In this document: positions 24,701 to 36,700 of the stretch, in pieces
Numbering within the stretch: the stretch's first letter is position 1
How the letters are laid out: each line of letters begins with the position of its first letter
Assembly (NCBI GenBank): GCA_036924085.1
Contig: JAVGWX010000013.1
Span: 48,909,965 to 48,973,964 of the forward strand
Length of the DNA: 64,000 bases
Direction: 5' to 3'
Origin: Ariolimax columbianus
Taxonomy: Eukaryota; Mollusca; Gastropoda; Stylommatophora; Arionidae
Notes under the pieces: model-generated
Told to the model about the DNA's origin: nothing
The model's input: only the letters and a program-made list of their open reading frames with translations
Database searches by the model: none
Translations under genes and position numbers: made by a program

Positions 24701-27700
24701 AAGGTGGGGGTCTTGATTGGTATGTTTTGCCTGACCGTGACTAACATAGTCTGATCAGTATGTTTTGCCTGACCCTGACTAACATAGTCTGATCAGTATG
24801 TTTCACCTGACCCTGACTAACATAGTCTGATCAGTATGTTTTGTCTGACCCTGACTACCATAGTCTGATCAGTATGTTTCGCCTGACCATGACTAACATA
24901 GTCTGATCAGTATGTTTCACCTGACCCTGACTAACATAGTCTGATCAGTATGTTTTGTCTGACCCTGACTACCATAGTCTGATCAGTATGTTTCGCCTGA
25001 CCATGACTAATATAGTCTGATCAGTATGTTTCACCTGACCCTGACTAACATAGTCTGATCAGTATGTCTCACCTGACCATATGTTAAGTTTTCTCTCAAA
25101 GTCAAGTTACAGGAAATTTCAAGAACTTTGTGAACTCATTTTGCAATGACAATTTCTGTAACCTCTTGTTCTATAAGATAAGGCTGTTATACACAACATT
25201 CTTTATTCACCTATTACAACATACATGGAAATGCAGTGGTATTATTCTTTCTTCCCATTTAACCCTTTCCAGTCCACGTTATTTTTGCTGATTTGTATTT
25301 CAATCCGGGCCAAGTGCCCCAAGTCTGTTGTTCATTTTTTTCAAAATTAATATTGAGCAGATGAGCTATGAGACAAAAGATGCAAAACAGTGAATGAGCT
25401 GACATCAGCCATTGGCTCATAGCTGGCTGCTTGCATTGCATCAGGGTCAGTGAACCAGAGCTGACCAAGACCCCTATTCCACCTCCAAACATCTATCCTG
25501 AAAACAGGCTGCACCAGTGTAGTCTGGACAAGAGAAAAGGGATTGCAGTGGGAAGACAAATGCTGTACCAAAAAAAAAAAAAGCCCGCTGAAATCGGATG
25601 TGTCAGACTGAAAGGCACAGATATCGCAACCTCATTATAAACTACGACAAACTACCTTTTCAGAAAGATCGCTGGAGAAGAATAAAAGCTATAATTATGA
25701 TCTGAAGATTTAAGCGCATAATTAAACTGTCTTTGACATGAAGTATTTATAATGAAGATGATGTATTTCTTTGAAGTGTTAATTGGCATTAATATGAAGG
25801 TGGAAATTGGAATGGAAAAAATAATGTTTGTACTCATCATGTATCTGTTTAGAAGTCGGTGATTTTCGGCATTGTTCTGTCAATTCTATTACACATACCT
25901 TTCTTCTGTGTTCCAATCAAATCCAGGCGTGTGTTCAGTGTTCACGTGTAATCTAGATGTCTTAAATTTCAACTTTCCTCTCGCTAAATATGTAAACTTT
26001 GAAATGTAACATCTTTCTTAAATGTATATTGAAATCTCTACAGTTAACTCTTTCCAGCTTGTACGTGCTGAAATCGGCTGCAGAAAACCTAAAATTTCCT
26101 CAGATTTTCTGAAACATTGGTTTGCATATTGCATTTAGTGGAATTTCATTTTTTTTAAACAGTTCTTCATAGCCTCCATGCATGTACAATTGACGTTTAA
26201 CTAAGGTTATTTCCGATAGGTGTGCATTTGCGAAAGGGAAGATATTTGAAACCCCAATGATTTATCATGAGTAAAGCTGGGCTTCAAAACTCGAGAAATT
26301 ATTTATTAATTAATCAGTCGAATGATCATGCATCAGGATTACTTGTGGATATTCAACACACACATGATTCAGGTTTTGACTGGGATGCATAATATGAAAG
26401 ATGTGTGAAGGAATTGACAGATATATCCACAAAACACACAACGCAGTGAGTACCGCAAAATGTTTTCCTCTCCAATTTCCACCACTGCATTAATGTCATT
26501 TAATGCTTCCACCTAATAAATAATCTTTATTATGAATACTTCCTGTCATAAATAGTTTAATTATGTGTCTTTACGATGTTTAGTTTGTAATTTTAGCTCA
26601 ATTTGTTCAATATCAATTTATTTTATTTTTTTAATTTTTGACTACGGAATGTTGGCATTTGGCCTAGACTGAAAGACACAAATTGGCAAAATTAGTCTGA
26701 ACTGGAAAGGGTTAAAAAGGAAACCAGAAGAAAAAAGTCACCCGTGGGACAATTTATCTGCTGCACGTGGGGTTACATTTGTTTAAATGTGTCTTGTCTG
26801 AGACTGTGTTTATCTGACCCCAAACATTGTTTTATTCTGATTGGCAGATGAAGAAGTATATGATGACGAAAAGTTTAAGAGAGAAAAGCTGAAAGAAACT
26901 AAGAAAAAGCTGGTGAGTTCAATCTTCACAGCCAAATTGCTAAGACCAAGAAATCGTAAGTGAATTTTTCTTTTCAGAAATCTGCCATTTGGAGTCCCAA
27001 TAACGCACTAGACCTGCAGTTCGCTGTGATGCTTAATTTTAAATTTAAACTAGCTTGTTCAGATATAGTGTTTTGAATGTGCAATAATAATAATAGTAAG
27101 TTCCATATAAAAAACTGCCGCAGGGGATGAAGTGTTAGAGACTTTATTGTAGTAAGCCACAGCTTGTGTGAGGTGGGGTGGGCAGTTCCCTTCCTCACTA
27201 CCTTTATTTCTTAATTATATGTCAGGTACCCATTTACAAATGAAGCCTCTATATTACATAGTAGATATTACCTACTTTAGGTGTATGTTCTATATGAGTG
27301 ATGACTTGACTCAATTGAGTAAGCAAACTATCTTTTCCTCCCTGCCTCTTATTTTTCCTCCTTAAGATTATCAGAAAGCTACAGGTTTCTTCTTGTGTTT
27401 GTGGGGAAAACAAAGTAATTCCATTTATTTAAAAAAAAATTCCTGTATCAAATCATCAATGCCTGTTGCTTGACCATTGACAACCCTACTCCAGCAAGTT
27501 TGGTTTTGAACTGGCCTTTCTGTCTCTCTCCAGTTGAGGTCCAATGATCAAAGTTCATTTTCAGTCTCTTCTCCGAGTATTTCTTGGTCTACCTCATTTC
27601 CTCTTCCCCATGTGGATTCCATGTCAGGATCTGTTTGATGGTGATTTCTGTAGCATGTGTTCTATCCAACACTATTTCCTATGTTTGATTTGTTGATCCA

Positions 27701-30700
27701 CTTGTTGACTCCTTCCCCATAGGTCTTCATTCCTCACCATATCTTGCCAGTCTGTACCCATTATTCTTCAAAAACATTTTTATTGACGAACGACTGGAAT
27801 TTCCTCAATATTGCCTCTGTAGTTTTCCAAGTTTCTACAGGAGTATTCGCTTGACATTGGAATTAAACGATCTCAAAAGTCTTTATTTCCCTGGATTTCC
27901 ATATATTATTCAGTAGCATATCATATGTGGGAGTATATTTTCTAGAGCTTCCTCTGAAACTTAGATTGTTTTAAGCCTATGAATGGTGCCGTGCATTGTT
28001 AAATGTATATTATGATACGCTCTCATTGTGGCAGTAATTAAATATAATTGTCCCTTGTCACACACACAATCCACCTAGAAGCCAAGGAGACAGAAAAGCT
28101 GGCTTGACTTGAGTCATTTATTTTCTAATAGTGGTAATATTTGCCCATCTTGTCTAATAATAATAATATGTGCCCATTGCAAGTGAAGATGGCGACAGCG
28201 TCAGACATGTATTCAGATGTGATGACAAAACTCTACCACATGTGGACAGCGTTAGTAATTGGGCAATCTTGCATTCTGCCATTTTGTGCAGCTTAGATTT
28301 TCTGTGTCTCAGTAATGGTTCTCTTCTTAGTGATGTGAGCACCATGTGGTAGCAGTGCGCCAGTCTGAGTGGTTCGGAGCAAGCAGCTCCTATGGGCAAC
28401 ATCAATGGAAAAACTGTTCAAAGAAACTTTTAGTCTTGTATTGTTCATTCTGTTCCCCCGTGAGCACTTGTCTGTCCTAAGCTTACCGTACAACACTTGC
28501 TTAGGTTGGCACTCATCGGGTATGTGAACAACATGCCCAGTCCATCTGATCTGGGCTCTCTCCAGAGAGTCTCGCCCTGCTGAGGACTACAGAGTTGGGC
28601 ACTATCCTGCCAACCAATTCTGTGCAGCCAGCAGAGACAGCTGACTTGGATAAGATTGAGTTTCCTGATATGCTTACTATAAACTGTCCACATTTCACAT
28701 GCTTAGTACAACAGCACATCTTGATCTTGGCGTCAACATTGATTCCTTGCAGGTCCCAAACGCTTGCTCGTAGTCTTCTAAAAGTTGCACTCGTCTTGGA
28801 AATCCTCTTGCGGACGCTCTGTGGGGTGAAGAGGTGTTATTTTCTTATGGCTTATAGTTTCTACAGGGTGAGGTAGTCGGCCCAATGTCCATCCTGCCTT
28901 ACTCGCCTCCTACAACATGCCTGTTAGGTTACAGTATTGCTATTCTTTGCTCTCCTTTTGGACTCTGGTAACGCACCATCTGAAATATTTGTTTGACTTA
29001 GGAATACTTCCTGGTGACATTGCCTCCAGTTGCATGTGCTCTGCATAGCGTTGTCCTACACCGTGAGAGAAGCAAGCTATCTAACCTCAGTAATATTGTA
29101 GTCAGTAAGGCCTTGTTTGAACCACATAGGCGTTCTCTTTTAAAATGTCCACACCCAAAGCTATTGGAAGAGCAGAGATTGTACATGTTTGTTTGCTTTA
29201 AGCTGCAGGTATCAAATTCACATTATTTGTGCTGATAGTGATTGTGTTTGGCGGAATCACAAATGCTTCTTTTTGGTTGTATAAATTTTTTTATTTTGTC
29301 ATTTTTGGGAAGGGCGCTTTGTTGTGCATTGCTGTTTTCTAATCCTTGAAAGAATGGGAAATTAGTAATTTAAAACACTGGATGGAACAAAAACAGCAAA
29401 AACTGAGAAAATTGTAAAGATATATATACATTGTAAGTAGCATGTACTTTATAGAACGTTGAATCTTACAATTGCCAGCCTGTCTGGCTGCTGTAAGTTT
29501 CTTGGCGGATGTGCAGTATGGTAGGTTGACATTACTTTCTGTACGTGGAGGAGCTGTTGCACTGAGAGAAAAAAACACTGTGTCCCAGAAATAATTTTAA
29601 TGGGAAGTGATTAAGATAGCATCATATGTTAGATAAATATTGCCAAACAAAGACCAGGTGATAACTTTTCATACCGGAAATTAACAAATGCACACAGGCA
29701 AGAACAATATTAGAATGATAAAAAAAAGAAAGGGACCTAGTGGTTATAATAGATCATACAGGTAAAGTGAATGAGCAAGTCCAGGTAGCAGTGAAAAAGG
29801 CAAATGCAAAGTTAGATATGATAAAAAGAAATAATAAACATAGGAGCACGGAAGTGATAGTCAAACTGTATAAAACATGTTAGACCTAGATTGGAGTACT
29901 ATGTACAGGTGTGGAGTTCTTATCGTAGAGGAGATATGAACATGCTGGAAAGGATACAAAAAAGAGCAACAAAGCTGATAGTGGGATTTCAGAATTACCT
30001 TTATGAGGAAAGACTCAGAAAAACCGACCTACAGTGTCTAGCAAAGAGAAGAATTTGAGGTGAGAATACAAGTTTATAAGATAATCAAAGGAAAGGATAA
30101 ATTAGACTACAAAGTTTTACAAAATACAGCCACCTACAAGAACAAGAGGGCATAGCTACAAATTAACTAAAGAAAGGTCCAGATTAGATAATTAAGAAAT
30201 ATTTTTTTAGTCAGAGAGTGGTGAATGCTTGAAATGCATTGCCACAGAAAGTAGTGGAGACGGGGACAGTTAATGCATTTAAGAATAGATTGGATGTACA
30301 CAGCTTTTAGAGCAAGGAAATGTGAATAAAAATGGTTGTATACAGAATTTACATAGTCTTCTAAACCAGTATGAAGATGTTGTTCAATGATTCAGCAAGC
30401 ACAAGCTTGAAATATGTATTTGTTATGAAGAACAACATAAAAAAGAGTATATAACTCTTTCCAGTCCGGACTAATGTTGCAGATTTGTCTTTCACTCAAT
30501 GTAAAGTGCAACTCCATATGTCAAATAGAATTATTCAAAATATTAAACAAATTGAGCTAAAATTATGATTTAAAGATCTTACACAATAATTAAACTATCT
30601 ATAACAGGAAGTACTCATAATAAATATGATATATTAGCATGTAAGGTGAAATATAATTAATGTGGCCGTCAAAATACAAAAAAACTGTGTGTACTCCCAA

Positions 30701-33700
30701 CATGATGTGCATTTTTGCATTAGACCTGAATAACATTACCACAGTCCCTTCCTTCTGTGTTAGTCAAAGTCTGAATCAGGATTGTGTTGAATACCTATGA
30801 GTAATCCAGATGCATGATCATAGGTCTGATCAAATAATAAATTCATTTCTCACGTCTTGAAGTCCAACTTTCCTGACTCTAAATGTGCCAACCTTGAAAC
30901 TTTTAAAATGTCTGCTTATCGGAACTAACTCCACAGTTAATGACAGGTCCAACTTTCCTCACTCTGAATGTGTCAACCTTGAAACTTCTTAAATGTTGGC
31001 TTATCAGAAATAACTCTACAGTTAAACAACTGTGTGTGCGTCAATCATCGTCATAATGTAGATTACTACAAAGCCTGAAATTCCGCAAGCTAAATGACAG
31101 AGCATAATGTATATGGAGAAGTCAATTTCAGCCTGATTGGATATGGCTTGGCTTGGCTTTGTTGTTCTCAATCTCCCGCTACCAAACTCTGAAAGCGCTT
31201 AAGTAGCAGAATGTAGTCCAGAGAATGGAATGCGTTGTGTCGTAGTTTACAGCTTGACTGTGATATTTGTATCTTTTGGTCCAACACATCCGACTTCAGC
31301 AATCATTTTTTGAGTACCGGGTTATCATTCCCTATTCGATCCCTTCTACTTAGCCACCCTTCTACTTAGCCAGTCTGCTCTGTTGCAGCCTGTTATCCAG
31401 GATCACCGCGTGGAGGTGTAGAAGGATCTTGGCAGCTCTGGTTCGCTGGTCCTGACGCTAGCAGTCAGCTATGGATCGCTGACCACTGCAGCTCATGAGC
31501 TGCTTAGCATTTTGATCCCTGATTGGATATAAATTGATGTCTTGTGAGTGGTTGGCTCCAGGCGAATGAAGCTGTAAAAGGATAATATTCTCAGCAGGAG
31601 CAGCTTGACAGGAAATTCCCACCATTCTATAAGGAAAAAATGTGAAGTGATAAGAGAAACATGAGGCTATTGTAATCATGAAAGATCACATCTATCTTAG
31701 AATGAATTACAGAAGAAATCTTTTGTCAGCCAGGGGTGATAGTCATTACTCTTTCTCAAAACTGGAGAATCTGGTGTCCATTTTTTCCCCTTTTGAGCAG
31801 TTAAGATGCCTGTATCCTGATCAAAAGACACGGTTGTCAATCCCGGTGTGTCCGATGTCATTTTCTATTAGGATGTAATCAAAACCTAGCCTGCATGATG
31901 CCAGTTGGGACAAGAGACCTTTATTTCTCAGTGTTTGTGGAATATGTCTAAATGGTTCCAGGAAGCTGCGATTCAGTGGATACCATCTTACTGTTAACAT
32001 CAAAGGAAATGAGACTGACAGTCTAGCTAATGATGGTGCGAAACTGATACAGGAAGAATACCTGGCCAACTGTGAAGAAGCAAAAATAATAATAATAAAA
32101 TGCCAGTTGGGACAAGAGACCTTTATTTCTCAGTGTTTGTGGAATATGTCTAAATGGTTCCAGGAAGCTGTGATTCAGTGGATACCATCTTACTGTTAAC
32201 ATCAAAGGAAATGAGACTGACAGTCTAGCTAATGATGGTGCGAAAGTGATACAGGAAGAATACCTGGCCAACTGTGAAGAAGCAAAAATAATAATAATAA
32301 AATGGTAATACAACGTAAAGTGGCAGGAAGAACACTCCAAACACCACACAGATTATGGATACTAGCAGCTGTCCAGAAAAGACCAGGTTGTCACACTACA
32401 TCTCCGAACTGGCTGCAACAGAATGAGACACCATGTGTGCACTAAATTTAGGATAGGTACCAGCATCCTATGTTACTGCGGCCTGGCAGACATGATGGCT
32501 GCACGTGCACTTCAGGACTGCCCCCAGCACACAGATTTGTGGAGAAGGATGTGGCCCACTCCCCTCGAGGAGAAACTGCACAGCGATATTTAGACCCTGC
32601 AAAAGTCAGCTGACTTTATTAAAGAATCCACAGTCTTGACTTTATTAAAGAATCCACAGTTCCAGTCTAATTGAGTAATGATTGTAGAAGGAGAAGAAGA
32701 AGCCTTCTCAGTCCTGGCAATCGCCCACGGTGGACTCTGTTAAGCTCAACCTTAATCAACTTTTACTAGTTTTTTTTCATGTTTTTTTTCCCACTCTGTT
32801 AATGGGAGACATATCGTAATTATAGTTGTACAAAAAGATAAATGTTGTTGAATGTCCACTATGAGTAAGATTACTTTTTTGTGCACCTTGATAGGGGCCT
32901 TAAGTGATGGGTTGCAGTACCGTTCCTTACATCCTGAGTATTGATGAGGTGGACAGGGTTTTCCAGGCTGTTGTGCTATATTTGGCTACATCTGCATACC
33001 TCTCACTACTACGTGGATCACATCGATTCTCACCTTGTTAGCCAGGCTGCCATGAAAACAGCCCATTTCCAGGGAGACATACATGGTAGTGAGGTGGGGG
33101 TCTTGACCAGTATATTTTCCTGATCCTGACTAACATGCCTGATCATTATGTTTTTGTCTGACCAGACGTTAGTCTCCTTTCCCTAAGAAGATAAATAGTA
33201 GCAGATTATTTTGTTGTATTTTAAAATACATTCATATTCACACTTGCTAGCTTTGAGTTTGGTCCCAAATAACATACTTAGTCACTCTTCATCTATCCTC
33301 GGGTGCAGAGCGTGTCAAAATTACCAAACATTTATAACAACTTGTTCAAAGTGCAGATTGTATATTAGTAAAGTCAATATTTGTGTCATAGTAGTCACAC
33401 TACTGTCGGTGAATGAAGTTGTTAGAGACTTCATTATACTTATTCTTCTGCGTTCGTTCTCAATCTCCCACTACTAAGCCATGGTCAGGGCTTTGCAAGT
33501 AGCAGGATGTAGTCTGGAGAACGGAATGCGTTGTGTCGCTAGTTTACAGCTTGACTGCGATATTTGCACCTTTTGATCCGACACATCCGTCTTCAGCAGC
33601 AGGTGATTTCTTTAATACCGAGTTAGCCTTCCCTATTCGATCCCTTCTCCTTAGCCAGCCTGCACTGTTGCAGCCTGTTATCCAGGATCACCGCATAGAG

Positions 33701-36700
33701 GTGTAGAAGGGTATTGCCAGCTCTGGTTTGCTGGCCCTGGTGCTAGCTGTCAACTGTGGGTCACTGACCATGAAGGCTATGTGCTGCTCAGCATCTTGAT
33801 CACCTTCAGTATACTAAGCCACAACTTGTATGAGGTAGGGCGGACAATTCCTTTCCTTGCTGCCTGTTACATCTCTAGTCGTGTGCCAGGTACCTATTTA
33901 CAGCTTAGGTCGACTGGGTTTTACCAATAATGTGGAGTAGACCTCGTACCTTTGCCATGAAAAGTGAATGCTATTTGTACCCTCATATAACTAGTATGAA
34001 TGGCTAAATGACATTACTGCGTAGGAAAATTTCTTTCTACTCATCACTCTTTTTTCGTCGATAAATCCGTCATTTCCATTACACATACCTTTGATATTGT
34101 GTTCCAGTCAAAGTCTGAATCAGGAGTCTATTGAATATCTACGAGTAATCAAGATGCGTGGTCATTGGGCCAATCAAATAATAAGTCAAATATTGGATCT
34201 TGAAGCACAACTTTCCTCGTGATATGATCAACTGTCAAACATCATAACTTTTGCAAATGTTTACTTTTCGGAAATAAATACAGTTAACATCAGTTTCGCA
34301 TGTGTGGACTCAACTCTTGTATAGAGTCGTTAAAAGAATGAAATTCCACAAACTAAATCACAAAACGCAGACACGTGTTCCTGAGGTTGTGATGGTTTTA
34401 GCGTGTGGCAATTTGAGGTTTTACGGTGGTCGATTTCGACGCCTACCGCTGGAAAGGGTTAAACAAATGTTTTTCTAGTTTTCACATTTTCTTTATTACG
34501 TCACAAACATTTTGAGTTACCAATTTTTGGGTACACCAGTTGTTTTGTAAATCCATGAAATTTCCACAAAGCATTCGAAATGTTCGTAACCAGATTGCAA
34601 AGTATATCTATTAGTTTTCACTACAAATGTATTTATAATATAAACATACTAAACAGACCTATCTCAGGAAAATCTGTTGCAACAATGTGATTTAATCACA
34701 ATCAATAATGAAATATCCTTCCATATCCATGTGAAACAGAGAACAAATTTTGTTAAGTCAACCTAGTCATCTTGTTGTTTTCAAGGCAGGAGGAATTGCC
34801 TCGTTTTCAATTCAGCCGTTTCTATGGCAAAAACCGGTGTTAACACAACAAATACACCAGTGAGTATATAGAGACAATCCAGGCAAATTTTTTCAACAAT
34901 GGTTTAGTAAAAAGCCTTTATGCCAGGATTATTTTGTAATATCAAGAATTGAATCATCAGACGGCATTTATAACAATGAATCAATCTAATAAAAATCTCA
35001 GGTGATCTAATGTAGTAGCTGCTTGCAACATTAGCAAGACAGCATTTATTATATAGTAAGATATATAGTGTTGTACAATTATATAGCAAGATAGTGCTAC
35101 ATTGGGGCTCTCAATGGGGCAGAGTTGCCTTGTTCTTCCTTGTTGTGTTATCTAGAGCCCTTTGCTGTGTAGGCCAGCACTTTTACCATTGCAGTCTAGC
35201 TATTCTTGTTGGTTTGTGTACATGGCTTTTGTTTATCACAGAGGAAGACCTAATCTCGTTTGAAGCATTACTCATTTATTGTATGGCTATTGTTGTAACT
35301 CTTACTAGATCTGCGTGCCAGCATTTGTTTCACATTCTTAGATTTTATATTTGTGTTGTGAACTGTTTGTAACATTAATTTTAAATGTAATTTATGAGAA
35401 GAAACAAATTCTTGTGCCACCATTAATTTTTTTAAACTGATCATGTATGTATATATGAGGGGCTTTCAAGTCAAACCGGGACTATTTTTGTGTAAGGAAA
35501 TTTTTTTTTTCTTCAAGATGTTAAAATGCCATTTATTTTTCAATATAATCCCATGCAACGTTTATGCACTTTTCTAATTTTTGTAGCATTTAAGTAATCC
35601 AGGGGGGTTTTAGACGCTAGTCTAGTTAGGCATACTGACCAGGACGTCGCATCAGGGTCAATACACTGACCAAGATCGCAATCTCTCTTCCATGTAGTGT
35701 TCCCTGGAAACAGGCTGTTTTCAAGGCAGCATGGCTGTCGAGATGTGGATCAATGTAATTCCCTTAGTAGTGAGCACCACACAGATGAAGCCAAGCTTAG
35801 CGCAACTGCCTGGAGGACCACAGTCCAACTTCATCAGCATGCTCAAGATTTTAGGAAAGCTACTACAACCCGCCACTTAACGTCATTTTCAGGGCGTACA
35901 AAAGAGTAAACCAACTCATTGTGGGCATTAAAAACTACAACTAGTAATGCTTGAATAGCTTCAGCGTAGAAAGATTTGTCAGTATGTCTGAAGCAATCCA
36001 GGACAGCCTGTTTCACTTCGTCATCAGTGCTGAGATGCTGAAATTCTTTTAGGAGTCCAAACAGGTGGAAATTGTTTTGGAGCGAGGTCTGGGCTACAAG
36101 GTGGATGTGGCAATACCTCTCAGCTGAGTTGCTGCATATTGCATATATTGTAGTGAGCAGTATGAGGTCGAGCGTTGTCTTACAGGAGTAGGATGCTATT
36201 TGTGATCAAACCAGGCTGTTTTTATCCTCAGATTGTTATGCATATCACTCAAAATGTTCACTGTTGATAGTGGCACCGCAAGGTAGAAAATCAACATGAA
36301 TGATGTCAAGTTTGTCCCAGAAAACACTCGCCATCACTTTACCTGCAGACGCAATTGTCCTAAACTTTGTTGGTGGTGGTGATTGCATATGCTTCCACTG
36401 CTTGAATGCTCGCTTCGATTCAGGAATATTTAATGCTGCGCCCAGGTTTCGTCAGATGTAATAAAGCGATCCAAAAAGGTCATGCCCTTCCATGTGAAAA
36501 CGTTACTTCAATTCAGTGCAGGCTTGAACTCTGCCAGTCAAAAGCGGAAAGCTGTCTTGGCACCCAACATTTATTAACCTTCAGAAAATGCAAATGTTCA
36601 AGAATAATAGCAACCAGAGAAAGACTTTCTTTTTGTGCAATTTTGCGACTGGTTATGCATCGATTTTCCAGGAGAAGGCGTTCCACAATCTGAATATTCA

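Noticed and set aside
24720..25078. CRISPR-like array
   Set aside because: Units are contiguous 38-bp repeats with no unique spacers, in an animal intron. It is a minisatellite.
28595..28876. 93-codon + strand frame
   Set aside because: It is the antisense of a LINE C-terminus on the minus strand (GHVVHIPDECQPKQV).
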